A stretch of DNA of 64,000 nucleotides from contig NC_017068.1 in NCBI RefSeq assembly GCF_000284095.1, forward strand, positions 2,294,001-2,358,000, given 5' to 3'. The notes beneath the pieces are model-generated. The model saw only the letters and a list, made by a program, of their open reading frames with translations, was not told the DNA's origin and did not search any database. The translations under genes and the position numbers were made by a program. The stretch's first letter is position 1, and the number at the start of each line of letters is the position of its first letter. This document shows, one piece after another, positions 54,587-64,000 of the stretch. The stretch comes from Selenomonas ruminantium subsp. lactilytica TAM6421 (lineage in GTDB: Bacteria > Bacillota > Negativicutes > Selenomonadales > Selenomonadaceae).

Positions 54587-54615
54587 ATTATAGAGGATTT
54601 TTTTGTTAAAGTGAA
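54587..54615 (-). promoter_or_regulatory. Promoter candidate of the tetR-nirJ1-nirJ2 unit
   Basis: On the minus strand TTCACT (54615-54610) and TATAAT (54592-54587) are 17 bp apart, about 40 bp upstream of the tetR start. Confidence 0.55.
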
Positions 54616-54665
54616 GAAAAAAATGAATTAGATTCATATTTTTCACAGGAAACGCTAAAACATCG

Positions 54666-54740
54666 CAACCAAAAAGGCTGATAATTTTTTCCACAGCGTT
54701 TGGCGCTTTGCGTCTCAGCGGAGGAAAAATATTATCAGCC
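54666..54740 (-). terminator. Large terminator hairpin of the amino acid permease gene
   Basis: On the minus strand GGCTGATAATATTTTTCC pairs with GGAAAAAATTATCAGCC around a GC-rich inner loop and is followed by TTTTTGG. The stem is unusually long for a terminator (about 17 bp). Confidence 0.85.
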
Positions 54741-54774
54741 TCAGGGCGTCTTACCATATAGATGTAAACAAACT

Positions 54775-56142
54775 TCAGCGCGCTAATGCCGCCCGCCGGC
54801 GAGCCCGCAGCTTATACCAAACCATCGGCGCAATCAGCATGGGCACTCCCGTAAAGAATGCCTCCCGCAGATCTGGCATAAACACCATGATCACCAGGCA
54901 GATCACCTGGGACCAGATGCCGAACAACGTCACATAAGGGAAAAGCGGCGTCTTATATTTAAGGCTCCCTTCCGTCCCCTCCGCAATCTTGGCCTTGCGG
55001 CTGCGATACTGGCTCCAGCAGATGGAAATCCAGGCAATGGCCCCGGTAAAGCCCGACACTGCCAAAAGATACGTGTAGATCACCGAATCCGGATTGAAGG
55101 CGTAGAGCATGATGACCGCCCAGCAGGCGCAGATGGAAATCCAGATGGCATGAGCCGGCATGCCGTTCTTATTGAGCGCCCCCAAGGATTTCGGTGCCAT
55201 ATCCATCTTGGCCAGAGCATGCATAGCCCGGGCCGCACCATACAAACCGGAATTGGAGCAGGAAATCGCCGCCGTCAGGATGACAAAGGCAAAGAACGCG
55301 CCAAAGCCCGTGAAGCCATACTGGTTGACTGCCGCTGCAAAGACGCTTTCCTCAAGGGATGCCTTGTCCCAGGGCAGGATGGAAACCAGCAAAGTAATCG
55401 GAATGATATAGAGCGCGATGATCCGCCAGGTCACATTGCGCACGGCAATAGGAATGCTCTTGGCAGGCTCCTTGCACTCGCCAGCCGCCAGACCGATGAT
55501 TTCCGTGCCCTGGAAATTCACAAGGATGATCACCATGGTCAGCACGATGGACCAATAACCGTTAGGCGCAAAACCGCCGCTGCCCAGAAGCACGCTGGCC
55601 CCGATATAACCCTGATCACCAATCAGGCCGAAACAGATCAATGCAGCCACCACACTGAAGGCCATCAGCGCGATGATCTTGATCAGCGCCAGCCAGGATT
55701 CGCTCTCACCGAATTTATCCACATGAAAGAGGTTGATGCAGGTCACCAGCAGGCTGAAAAAGACCGCCCACCATAGCTGGCTCACCGCCGGCAAAAAGAG
55801 ATTCATGATGATGCCCGCGGCAATCATTTCCGAGGGCACATAAGCTACCCAGGTCAGCCAATAGGCCCAGCCTACCCCGCAGGCCCAGGTCGGCGAGATA
55901 TGCTCCCGGGCGTAAGTGACAAAAGAGCCGGAGATGGGTTTTTCCACTGCCAATTCCGCCAGGCAAAGCATCACGCAGAGCACGATGATGCCCCCCAGCA
56001 GATACGCCAGCACCGCCGCAGGCCCCGCCTGCTCCAGCACATATCCCGTCCCCAGGAAATAGCCGCTGCCGATGACCCCTCCCAGGGAAATCAGCTGCAA
56101 GTGCCTGTTCTTCAGACCTCTGTTCATTTTCGTTTCGTTCAT
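54775..56142 (-). CDS. APC/AAT-family amino acid permease
   Basis: 455 residues with 12 hydrophobic segments. Family motifs are QLISLGGVIGSGYFLGTGYV at TM1, ELAVEKPISGSFVTYAREHI after TM2, and VNFQGTEIIGLAAGECKEPA. It takes up an amino acid by H+ symport; the substrate cannot be read from these motifs. Unlike the permeases at 24346-29328 it carries no kinase domain. Start ATG 56142 has a weak ribosome binding site; ATG 56127 is an alternative. Confidence 0.92.
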   Translation of the reverse strand: MNETKMNRGLKNRHLQLISLGGVIGSGYFLGTGYVLEQAGPAAVLAYLLGGIIVLCVMLCLAELAVEKPISGSFVTYAREHISPTWACGVGWAYWLTWVAYVPSEMIAAGIIMNLFLPAVSQLWWAVFFSLLVTCINLFHVDKFGESESWLALIKIIALMAFSVVAALICFGLIGDQGYIGASVLLGSGGFAPNGYWSIVLTMVIILVNFQGTEIIGLAAGECKEPAKSIPIAVRNVTWRIIALYIIPITLLVSILPWDKASLEESVFAAAVNQYGFTGFGAFFAFVILTAAISCSNSGLYGAARAMHALAKMDMAPKSLGALNKNGMPAHAIWISICACWAVIMLYAFNPDSVIYTYLLAVSGFTGAIAWISICWSQYRSRKAKIAEGTEGSLKYKTPLFPYVTLFGIWSQVICLVIMVFMPDLREAFFTGVPMLIAPMVWYKLRARRRAALAR

Positions 56143-56345
56143 GGACTTAATAACACAACCTTTCCAGCACCGCTGCTTTCTGTGATTTGTATAGCGTCTG
56201 CCATCCGCGATGCTTATATAATAAGCTAAGAATACTACAAACAGCTGGGAATTACCATAGAAAAATTGCGAAAAAATAACTTTTTCTCATGTATACAATC
56301 ATGTATAATAAAAGCAAATGTTTTTTCGCGAAATAAGGAGACATT

Positions 56346-56993
56346 ATGCATAGTTACCGCACCATCGAGGAAATCGACGACAGAGTCGAAACCCTCTACG
56401 AAATACAGAAATCAAAATTCATCACCCACCTGCGCCATGTGGACACGGAAGAAGATGCCCGGGAATTCATCACCGCCATCAAGAAACGTTATTTCGATGC
56501 CCGCCATAACTGCTCTGCCTATGTGCTGGGGGAAAAAGCCGACAAGCAGAAATCCAACGATGATGGTGAGCCCGGCGGCACGGCGGGCAATCCGATACTG
56601 GAAGCCATCAAAAAAAACGGGCTGACCAACATCGTCGTAGTGGTCACCCGTTATTTCGGCGGTATCAAATTAGGAGCCGGCGGCCTGATCCGCGCCTATT
56701 CCCACGCGGCAGCCCTCGGCATTGAAGCCGCCACCGTACTGGAAATGACACCCTTTGCCCAGCTCGATGTGGCTGTCGGCTACGAGCACTTGGCCACCAT
56801 CGAACACTATATGCGGCAGAATGAACTGCGCAGCCTGGAAGCTGACTACGGCGAAGGTGTCACCCTGCACCTATTGATTACTCCCGCTGACCTCGAAAAA
56901 GTCAGCGAAGATATCACCAATATGACCGCCGGTCGGGCAAAACTTTCATCCGAATCCGAACAACGCATCCCCATCCGCATCGAAAAGCCATAA
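56346..56993 (+). CDS. YigZ/IMPACT-family protein
   Basis: 215 residues. The N-terminal UPF0029/Impact domain has KSKFITHLRHVDTEEDAREF, ARHNCSAYVLGE, SNDDGEPGGTAGNPIL and VVVTRYFGGIKLGAGGLIRA; the C-terminal DUF1949 domain (about 140-205) follows. Proteins of this family are linked to translation control; the bacterial function is unsettled. AAGGAG is 5 nt before the ATG. The stop codon is directly followed by repeat copy B, with no separate terminator. TATAAT at 56304-56309 may be the -10. Confidence 0.95.
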   Translation: MHSYRTIEEIDDRVETLYEIQKSKFITHLRHVDTEEDAREFITAIKKRYFDARHNCSAYVLGEKADKQKSNDDGEPGGTAGNPILEAIKKNGLTNIVVVVTRYFGGIKLGAGGLIRAYSHAAALGIEAATVLEMTPFAQLDVAVGYEHLATIEHYMRQNELRSLEADYGEGVTLHLLITPADLEKVSEDITNMTAGRAKLSSESEQRIPIRIEKP

Positions 56994-56994
56994 A

Positions 56995-57606
56995 ATAAAT
57001 TGCAGTTTGTGGATACGAGCCAAAACTCTTTTGTTACAGCTCAGTGGGGCGGCGGTGGGAATACTTTTTCGCCGCTTCACTAAATGTCCCGCCAGCAGAA
57101 GTACGCGTCTTCCAGTAACCTGCGCCGGGCAAGTCCGGCGGCGCGTCCATCAACGAAGCATCCAGCAAATGCTGTTTGCGGGCCAGCCTTCACTTCGTTC
57201 AGGCAGTCGTTCCGCCGGCGAAAAAGCATCCCCACCGCCACCCAGAGTTACGTTTGTCAATGCTGCTATGTTCCGGCTGGAGGATACAAGCACATCGATG
57301 ATCTTGCTACGGGAGAACCGGGTTCGTGCCGATTGCCAAAAACGTGGCTGGGGGCGAACGGGGAGTGCTTTTTCTGTGGGAGCGACTGCCTGAGCGTCAG
57401 CGAAGGCCGGCCCGAGGCAGGCAGTTACCAGAAAGCACGCTGAAAGACGCGCCGCCGGTCTTGCCCGGCGCCATCTGGCAAAACAGCTCGAAAATTGCCG
57501 ATAGGGTCGTTTTAGCGGAAACAGAAAAAGTACTCCCCCGTGAACCCCGGACTGCGCATGAACGGGATAATATTCAGTACGTACTGACCAATAAACTGCA
57601 ATTTAT
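56995..57606 (+). repeat. Fold-back repeat element, copy B (about 612 bp, non-coding)
   Basis: Second copy of the element at 39956-40563, same orientation and almost identical in sequence. Its terminal inverted repeat is a perfect 14 bp: ATAAATTGCAGTTT (56995-57008) and AAACTGCAATTTAT (57593-57606). The internal inverted pair is 57122-57147 with 57446-57471 (one mismatch). It begins 1 bp after the yigZ stop and ends 2 bp before the terminator of the convergent gene at 57655. Small indels relative to copy A shift the reading frame and back again within the 119-codon frame. A TA dinucleotide flanks both ends, which could be a target duplication. Confidence 0.8.
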
Positions 57607-57608
57607 CG

Positions 57609-57643
57609 AAAAATCCCGCTGCCAAAATTGCCAGCGGGATTTT
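57609..57643 (-). terminator. Terminator of the gamma-carbonic-anhydrase-like gene
   Basis: AAAAATCCCGCTG (57609-57621) pairs with CAGCGGGATTTT (57632-57643). The T-tract side abuts repeat copy B. It can also end transcripts coming out of yigZ and the repeat. Confidence 0.9.
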
Positions 57644-57654
57644 GACTGTCCGTT

Positions 57655-58212
57655 TCAGATGATTTTTTCCCCGTGATAGACTTCGCCTTCGATATCCGGC
57701 TTGACGCCGTAGCCGATGGCCCATTCGCATTTATACTTGATGGCCTGGGCATGGATGCTCTTCATCCTGTCCTGTGTGCGCACAATCTTGCCCGGCACAC
57801 CCACTACCAGGGAATTGGGCGGAATCACATCATTCTCCTTGACCAGTGCCCCGGCGGCGATAATGGAGCCGCGGCCAATCTTGGCCCCGGTCAGCACCGT
57901 GGCACTCATGCCGATCAATACATGATCTTCAATCTCACAGCCATGGAGCACAGCGCCATGACCAACCGTCACATAATCACCGATGATGCAGGGATTTTCA
58001 TCCGCCACATGCAGACAAACCAAATCCTGGATATTGCTGCACTCACCAATGGAGATATAGTTCACATCCCCCCGGGCCGATACCCCCGGCCAGATACTGG
58101 AAAATTTCCCCACCCGCACATCACCGGCCAAAAATACCTGCGGTGCCACAAAAGCCTCGGCATGAATCTGCGGGCGCATGCCCTGAAATACATCATCTTG
58201 TAGCGTATACAT
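57655..58212 (-). CDS. Gamma-carbonic anhydrase-like left-handed beta-helix protein (YrdA/PaaY-like)
   Basis: 185 residues built of hexapeptide repeats (FVAPQVFLAGDVRVGKFSSI, ISIGECSNIQDLVCLHVA, CIIGDYVTVGHGAVLHGCEI, VLIGMSATVLTGAKIGRGSI). The three zinc-site His are in LHVAD, VGHGAVLHG, as in gamma-class carbonic anhydrases and PaaY-type proteins. Whether it hydrates CO2 or acts on another substrate is not decided by these motifs. GGAGGAGGT precedes the ATG; last gene of a three-gene unit from 59385. Confidence 0.9.
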   Translation of the reverse strand: MYTLQDDVFQGMRPQIHAEAFVAPQVFLAGDVRVGKFSSIWPGVSARGDVNYISIGECSNIQDLVCLHVADENPCIIGDYVTVGHGAVLHGCEIEDHVLIGMSATVLTGAKIGRGSIIAAGALVKENDVIPPNSLVVGVPGKIVRTQDRMKSIHAQAIKYKCEWAIGYGVKPDIEGEVYHGEKII

Positions 58213-58238
58213 AAAAGAAAGTTACCTCCTCCCAAAAA

Positions 58239-58541
58239 TCAGTCTCCCACCTGATTTTTGGCAAGTTCTAGGATATCTGCCTGATTCTTTGTACGGTCAC
58301 CGGCAATCCGAGCAGCAATATCTTCCGGCGAACCGGCCTCCCTGGCAGGTTCCTCTGCCGGTGGCGGTGCCTGTTTCGGCATCTTGCTGTTCATGGCCTC
58401 CATGGCTTCAGCTTCCATTTCCTCCTGGGTAAGGTTCGAACCCGGAGTAGCCACGTAATAAGGCTTTACCGTGAGCATTTCCATGTTCATTTTATTGTTA
58501 CCGAGATACACCTTATGTCCCGTCTGAATCGGCTCCGACAT
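58239..58541 (-). CDS. Unrecognised 100-residue protein
   Basis: Not recognised. A mostly polar protein with an N-terminal part that may be beta-rich (GHKVYLGNNKMNMEMLTVKP), an acidic Met/Glu-rich stretch (EEMEAEAMEAMNSKMP), a Pro/Ala-rich linker (QAPPPAEEPAREAG) and a helical tail. No signal peptide or membrane segment. AGGAGGAG precedes the ATG. It lies 26 nt upstream of the carbonic-anhydrase-like gene and 79 nt after another unknown gene. Confidence 0.75.
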   Translation of the reverse strand: MSEPIQTGHKVYLGNNKMNMEMLTVKPYYVATPGSNLTQEEMEAEAMEAMNSKMPKQAPPPAEEPAREAGSPEDIAARIAGDRTKNQADILELAKNQVGD

Positions 58542-58620
58542 GATTCTCTCCTCCTCCTGTCAAAATCCCCACATCCAGTGTAGAGTTCTTCGACAACGAA
58601 GGAGCTGATTCCTGCCAGCT

Positions 58621-59385
58621 TTAAAAGATTCTTCCCCGCACATTACCGGTGAAGCGCCCCACCTCTTCCATAAAATCCTTCCAGGCCTCCGGCATCGCAT
58701 CTCCGCGCAAGGTGTAACTGCCCACATTCTCGGAACCATCCCGCCATTGGAACTTCCACTCCACCCGTGGCAGGTAGTCATCCGTCACACTGTCCTGCTG
58801 ACACTGCCATTCTGCAGCATGTTCCCCGATACGTTCCAACAGCAGGGGCACATTACGCACTGAATCAAAGGCATGACGCTCCGTGCCCAGCCCCTGTTTA
58901 TGTCGGGTAAACACCAGGATATGCTTGCCCCGGTTGATGATCAGCTTTTCCACCAGGCTGATCTTTTTTTGTTTCGGCAGATAAATATTGCCCCGGGGAT
59001 TATCCAAGGTATCATGCAGGATAATCGACACCTGCTCCAGCTGCCGCACCCGGTTGATCTCCACCCCGGGAATCTCATTCATCAGGTCGATGAATGCCGC
59101 CCAACCGCCGGGATAGGCGTTATCGCCCACAATGCGTCGATACCCCATCTTGCTGTCCTTGAACGCAATATGCCACAGGCTGTGTACCGCAGGCGGTACT
59201 GGGGGCTGATAGCTGGCCCGCCAGCCTCCCAGATGCAGCTTTTCCAAACGCCGCAGCCAGCGCCGTCCGCCCTCCAGCACTGCATCCTCTCCTTCATTCA
59301 CTTTATAATGCAACTGGCGCTCCCGCACCACGATTTCTACCTTTAATTTTAGTTCCTCTAACTCAAAACTAAGATGTTCTAACAA
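58621..59385 (-). CDS. Unrecognised 254-residue protein
   Basis: Not recognised. A soluble protein without signal peptide or TM. Notable stretches are LHLGGWRASYQPPVPPAVHS, WAAFIDLMNEIPGVEINRVR, INRGKHILVFTRHKQGLG and a C-terminal VGSYTLRGDAMPEAWKDFME. It starts at TTG 59385, supported by GGAGG 8 nt upstream, and has a plausible promoter at 59418-59446. First gene of a unit with the 100-residue protein and the carbonic-anhydrase-like protein. Confidence 0.78.
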   Translation of the reverse strand: MLEHLSFELEELKLKVEIVVRERQLHYKVNEGEDAVLEGGRRWLRRLEKLHLGGWRASYQPPVPPAVHSLWHIAFKDSKMGYRRIVGDNAYPGGWAAFIDLMNEIPGVEINRVRQLEQVSIILHDTLDNPRGNIYLPKQKKISLVEKLIINRGKHILVFTRHKQGLGTERHAFDSVRNVPLLLERIGEHAAEWQCQQDSVTDDYLPRVEWKFQWRDGSENVGSYTLRGDAMPEAWKDFMEEVGRFTGNVRGRIF

Positions 59386-59417
59386 TTCCTTTGCCTCCGT
59401 AAAAAATTCTCTCTACC

Positions 59418-59446
59418 ATCATAGTAAAAAGAAGACCTCTTTACAA
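59418..59446 (-). promoter_or_regulatory. Promoter of the unknown-gene unit
   Basis: On the minus strand TTGTAA (59446-59441) and TATGAT (59423-59418) are 17 bp apart, about 33 bp upstream of the TTG start. Confidence 0.6.
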
Positions 59447-59480
59447 GACCTCCCCGAAAGAATTATTCATCTTTTTATAC

Positions 59481-59517
59481 AAAAAGGGCTTATCAACCCA
59501 GGATGGTTGATAAGCCC
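59481..59517 (-). terminator. Terminator of tsf
   Basis: A 13-bp perfect stem GGGCTTATCAACC/GGTTGATAAGCCC with a 6-nt loop is followed on the minus strand by TTTTTG. Confidence 0.95.
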
Positions 59518-59530
59518 TGAAATGATAAAA

Positions 59531-60397
59531 TTACTTGAGCTGAGCAGCAACTTCTGCAGCGAAGTCGTCCTGCTTCTTCTCGATGCCTTCGCCCAGCTGG
59601 AAGCGGGTGAATTCGGTAACCTTAACGTCGCCGAGTACATCTTTGATGGTCTTTTCGGAATCCTTAACGAAGATCTGTTCGTTGAGGCAGACTTCCTTGT
59701 AGAACTTGTTGATGCGGCCTTCTACCATGCGTTCGATGATGTTAGCCGGTTTGCCTTCTTCTTCAGCCTGCTTGCGGAGAACTTCCTTCTCGTGTTCCAG
59801 AGCGGAAGCATCAACACCAGCGCGGTCAACAGCCATCGGAGCAGCTGCAGCAATCTGCATAGCTACATCCTTGCCCAGCTGCTCGTCGCCACCGGTCAGG
59901 TTAACGAGAACGCCGATCTTGCCGCCCATGTGGATGTAGCTGGCCAGGCGGCCTTCCGTTTCGTAGCAGGCGAAACGACGCAGGGAAATCTTTTCACCGA
60001 TCGTAGCCGTAGCTTCCGTGATCAGCGTAGCAACCGTCTTGCCTTCGATTTCGCTGTTGTTCAGAGCGTCGAGGTCAGCCGGCTTCGTAGCCACGATGTG
60101 CTCAGCAACCTTTGCGAGCAGTTCCTTGAACTGGTCGTTGCCAGCAGCGAAGTCGGTCTCGCAGTTGATTTCAACTACGCAACCCGTCTTGCCATCAGCA
60201 GCAACGAAAGCGCCTACAGCACCTTCAGCAGCTACGCGGCCAGCCTTCTTTTCAGCTTTGGCAATGCCTTTTTCACGGAGCCAGTCAACAGCCTTGGCAG
60301 CGTCACCGTCGGTAGCCGTCAGAGCCTTCTTGCAGTCCATCATGCCTGCGCCCGTCTTTTCGCGCAGTTCTTTAACCATTGCAGCCGTAATTGCCAT
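59531..60397 (-). CDS. tsf: Elongation factor Ts
   Basis: 288 residues. It exchanges GDP on EF-Tu. The N-terminal UBA-like segment AAMVKELREKTGAGMMDCKKAL and core motifs EGAVGAFVAADGKTGCVVEI, ETDFAAGNDQFKEL and GKIGVLVNLTGG are typical. It follows rpsB after an 87-nt gap holding a terminator-like attenuator. AGGAGGAAAT precedes the ATG. Confidence 0.98.
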   Translation of the reverse strand: MAITAAMVKELREKTGAGMMDCKKALTATDGDAAKAVDWLREKGIAKAEKKAGRVAAEGAVGAFVAADGKTGCVVEINCETDFAAGNDQFKELLAKVAEHIVATKPADLDALNNSEIEGKTVATLITEATATIGEKISLRRFACYETEGRLASYIHMGGKIGVLVNLTGGDEQLGKDVAMQIAAAAPMAVDRAGVDASALEHEKEVLRKQAEEEGKPANIIERMVEGRINKFYKEVCLNEQIFVKDSEKTIKDVLGDVKVTEFTRFQLGEGIEKKQDDFAAEVAAQLK

Positions 60398-60421
60398 TTA
60401 TATTTCCTCCTAAGTGTCAGA

Positions 60422-60456
60422 TAATAATAAAGGGTAAGGGATAATCTCCCTTACCC
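60422..60456 (-). terminator. Attenuator-type terminator between rpsB and tsf
   Basis: A 10-bp perfect stem GGGTAAGGGA/TCCCTTACCC with a 5-nt loop is followed on the minus strand by TTTATTATT. Partial termination here would lower tsf relative to rpsB. Confidence 0.85.
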
Positions 60457-60484
60457 CACAAGTTTTACCTTTAGCGAGTATGAA

Positions 60485-61201
60485 TTACTCAGCGGCAGCT
60501 TCTTCAGCGTCGCCGCCTTCACCCTGACGACCTTCCATCACAGCGTCAGCCATGCGGCCCGTCAGCAGTTTCACAGCGCGGATAGCGTCATCGTTACCCG
60601 GGATTACGTAGTCAACTTCATCCGGATCGCAGTTCGTGTCAACGATAGCAACGATAGGAATGTTGAGCTTGCGAGCTTCAGCAACAGCGATACGCTCTTT
60701 GCGCGGGTCAACGACGAACAGAGCACCAGGGAGCTTGTTCATTTCTTTGATACCGCCGAGATACTTCTCGAGCTTTTCCATTTCATGACGGAGGCCCTGA
60801 ACTTCTTTCTTCGTCAGGACTTCGAACGTGCCATCAGCTTCCATAGCTTCGAGTTCCTTCAGGCGGTTAACGCGCTTCTGGATCGTCTGGAAGTTGGTCA
60901 TCATGCCGCCCAGCCAACGTTCGTTCACATAGAACATGTTAGCGCGGAGAGCTTCTTCTTTGATAGCTTCCTGAGCCTGCTTCTTCGTACCAACGAAGAG
61001 GATGCTCTTGCCTTCAGCGGCAACGTCACGCAGGAATGCGTATGCTTCATCAACCTTCTTAACGGTCTTCTGCAGGTCGATGATGTAGATACCGTTACGC
61101 TCCGTAAAGATGTATTTAGCCATCTTCGGGTTCCAACGGCGGGTCTGGTGTCCGAAATGAACACCTGCTTCAAGTAACTGTTTCATGGAAATAACTGCCA
61201 T
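60485..61201 (-). CDS. rpsB: Ribosomal protein S2
   Basis: 238 residues. The start [20 protein letters not shown] and motifs [44 protein letters not shown] and [12 protein letters not shown] are characteristic. I start at ATG 61201 because CAGGAGGTG is optimally placed; an upstream in-frame extension has no ribosome binding site. It has a leader of about 110 nt. Ends with an acidic Gly/Glu-rich tail. Confidence 0.98.
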   Translation of the reverse strand: MAVISMKQLLEAGVHFGHQTRRWNPKMAKYIFTERNGIYIIDLQKTVKKVDEAYAFLRDVAAEGKSILFVGTKKQAQEAIKEEALRANMFYVNERWLGGMMTNFQTIQKRVNRLKELEAMEADGTFEVLTKKEVQGLRHEMEKLEKYLGGIKEMNKLPGALFVVDPRKERIAVAEARKLNIPIVAIVDTNCDPDEVDYVIPGNDDAIRAVKLLTGRMADAVMEGRQGEGGDAEEAAAE

Positions 61202-61315
61202 GTTGGTGCACCTCCTGTTTTTTTCTTCTGGGCTCCTCATCTTCTGCACCACCTCCATACCAAGAGGCACAGGGCAGATATCGAAAACCCATGCTTTTTT
61301 CTTACACCGCGAAAA

Positions 61316-61344
61316 ATTATATCATAAGTAAAAAAGGGGCGCAA
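61316..61344 (-). promoter_or_regulatory. rpsB promoter embedded in the bglA terminator
   Basis: On the minus strand TTGCGC (61344-61339) and TATAAT (61321-61316) are 17 bp apart. The -35 lies within the descending arm of the upstream gene's terminator. Confidence 0.75.
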
Positions 61345-61372
61345 GTAGGAAAATGCAATTTTCCCGCGCCCC
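61330..61372 (-). terminator. Terminator of the GH1 gene
   Basis: On the minus strand GGGGCGC-GGGAAAAT pairs with ATTTTCC-TACTT-GCGCCCC and is followed by TTTTTTACTT. Confidence 0.92.
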
Positions 61373-61379
61373 CTGAAAA

Positions 61380-62798
<1,419 letters not shown>

Positions 62799-64000
62799 TT
62801 ATGCGATTACAGTCAATAAGTTTGCTTCTTCTTCTACATCTTTTTCATCGGTCAGCACCACATCCATATACTGGGCATGGTTGGTCACGATTACCGGGGT
62901 AATGGTGTTGAACCCTTCGGCAGCGATCTTTTCCTTGTCAAATTCAATCAGGGTGTCGCCTGCTTTTACATGGTCGCCCTGTTTTACCTTGGTCGTGAAA
63001 TATTTGCCTTCCAGCTTCACCGTATCCATGCCGATATGGATGAGGATTTCGGCGCCTTTATCCGTCACCAGACCAATGGCATGGCCCGTGGGGAACATGG
63101 TCATCACCGTGCAGTCAGCCGGTGCCACCACCTTGCCGTCGCTAGGTTCGATGGCAATGCCCTTGCCCAGGAGGCCCATGGCGAATGCTTCATCAGGAAC
63201 ATCTTCCAAGGCGACCAGCTTGCCAGCCAGCGGAGCCTTGATGATTTCCCGTTCCGCCTTGCCATCAGCAGCTTCTTTGACCACCGTCAGCTTTTCAGAC
63301 GGAGCAGCATCGCGATACACGACAGCCGTCACGGCCAGACCAAAAACAAAAGATACTGCGGAAGCAATCATGCCGCCGTACATACCAGCCAGATCGCCGG
63401 TTTTCGGATCAATGAAAGTGGGATAACCGAAGATGCCCAGACCGCCAAACATATAGAGGTTGACGGACAGCAGAGCCATCAGCGCGCCGCCGATAGCACC
63501 ACCGATGCAGGAAATGATGAAATATTTCTTGCGGGGCAGGGTAATGCCGTAAATGCAGGGTTCCGTAACACCGAAGATACCGGAGATAAATGCCGGCAGG
63601 GAAATGCTCTTGAGCTTTGCATCCTTCGTGCGCAGGAAAATGCCGAGCACAACACCGATCTGAGCAAAGGAGCAGCCGAAATAAGTAACAACCAGCGGGT
63701 CATAGCCATACACCGAGATATTGTTGATCATAATGGGCACCAGACCCCAGTGCAGACCGAACATTACGAAGACCTGCCAGAAAGCGCCGATAAACAGTCC
63801 GGCCACCACGGGGCTCACATTATAGATGGCCATGGCAGCTGCACCCACAATCTGGCCAGCCCAGGTTGCCACTGGGCCGATGGCCATAAAGGTCAGAGGT
63901 ACCACAATCAGAATCGTGAAGAACGGCGTCAAAAAGCTCTTGAGCATGGTGGGCATGGCCTTGGCCACTGCCTTTTCCACCTTGGCCCCGAACCATACAG
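62799..64000 (-). CDS. Beta-glucoside PTS permease EIICBA, C-terminal part (cut by window edge)
   Basis: The frame is open to the window edge (reading VWFGAKVEKAVAK...) and at least 400 residues are visible. They cover most of the EIIC membrane domain (LTPFFTILIVVPLTFMAIGP, MFGLHWGLVPIMINN, FISGIFGVTEPCIYGITLPR) and a C-terminal EIIA of the glucose type (GHAIGLVTDKGAEILIHIGM, phospho-His in LIHIG). The N-terminal EIIB and first EIIC helices are outside. It imports and phosphorylates aryl-beta-glucosides or cellobiose for the downstream GH1 enzyme. Confidence 0.94.
   Translation of the reverse strand, partial: VWFGAKVEKAVAKAMPTMLKSFLTPFFTILIVVPLTFMAIGPVATWAGQIVGAAAMAIYNVSPVVAGLFIGAFWQVFVMFGLHWGLVPIMINNISVYGYDPLVVTYFGCSFAQIGVVLGIFLRTKDAKLKSISLPAFISGIFGVTEPCIYGITLPRKKYFIISCIGGAIGGALMALLSVNLYMFGGLGIFGYPTFIDPKTGDLAGMYGGMIASAVSFVFGLAVTAVVYRDAAPSEKLTVVKEAADGKAEREIIKAPLAGKLVALEDVPDEAFAMGLLGKGIAIEPSDGKVVAPADCTVMTMFPTGHAIGLVTDKGAEILIHIGMDTVKLEGKYFTTKVKQGDHVKAGDTLIEFDKEKIAAEGFNTITPVIVTNHAQYMDVVLTDEKDVEEEANLLTVIA

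Overview
The window reads as chromosomal DNA of a motile, anaerobic, lactate-handling member of the Negativicutes, most likely Selenomonadaceae (Selenomonas-like). The basis is inference from gene content: a nickel-pincer lactate racemase (lar) operon, a csaB/DUF5693 cell-wall pair, NirJ1/NirJ2 radical SAM proteins, a flagellin lysine methylase, six methyl-accepting chemotaxis proteins (MCPs), and Firmicutes-type ribosome binding sites, promoters and terminators. No phage, plasmid, CRISPR or transposase gene is visible. Both window edges cut a gene (larC at the left, a beta-glucoside PTS permease at the right).

Layout. 1-5178: lar operon larA-larD-larB-larC (minus strand) with a divergent Mga/BglG-like regulator and a long nested dyad in the shared promoter region. 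5117-11145: MerR regulator/MATE efflux pair with a 19-bp-spacer MerR promoter, tRNA-Gln(CTG), DedA protein, AEC transporter and DUF4127 protein. 11201-14911: two tandem MCPs of identical length with homologous upstream regions. 15252-22903: secA-prfB-DUF2993-DUF5693-csaB, one minus-strand operon. 23107-29328 (plus strand): a CheB-type methylesterase whose receiver lacks the phospho-acceptor Asp, then two tandem proteins that join an APC-type amino acid permease to a histidine-kinase core. 29392-37329: four more MCPs. 37468-41839: hpf, cold-shock protein, a polar amino acid ABC transporter and a zinc-ribbon protein. 41986-46441: SPINDLY-type glycosyltransferase, FliB, a second glycosyltransferase and a methyltransferase-like protein, probably a flagellin-modification cluster. 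46570-51555: nucleoside salvage operon deoC-deoB-pdp-cdd-nupC. 51714-54545: TetR regulator with nirJ1 and nirJ2. 54775-59385: amino acid permease, yigZ, gamma-carbonic-anhydrase-like protein and two unrecognised genes. 59531-61201: rpsB-tsf. 61380-64000: GH1 6-phospho-beta-glucosidase and its PTS permease.

Two things stand out. First, the permease-kinase pair: the upstream copy keeps most ATP-binding residues and carries a four-cysteine, ferredoxin-like motif beside its phospho-accepting His, while the downstream copy has lost the key Asn of the N box and the Asp/Gly of the G1 box and looks like a pseudokinase. With the receiver-degenerate CheB and six MCPs around them, they suggest a transport-coupled sensory module. 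Second, a roughly 610-bp non-coding fold-back element occurs twice (39956-40563 and 56995-57606) with terminal inverted repeats. In both places its right end abuts the T-tract side of a rho-independent terminator, and one copy splits an amino acid ABC transporter locus.

Below gene level, many transcription units have recognisable signals: consensus or near-consensus sigma-70 promoters (tRNA-Gln, csp, the ABC permease, secA, rpsB), rho-independent terminators after most units, and intercistronic hairpins in the lar, deo and rpsB-tsf operons that may set expression ratios. All function calls come from reading motifs; no database search was run.
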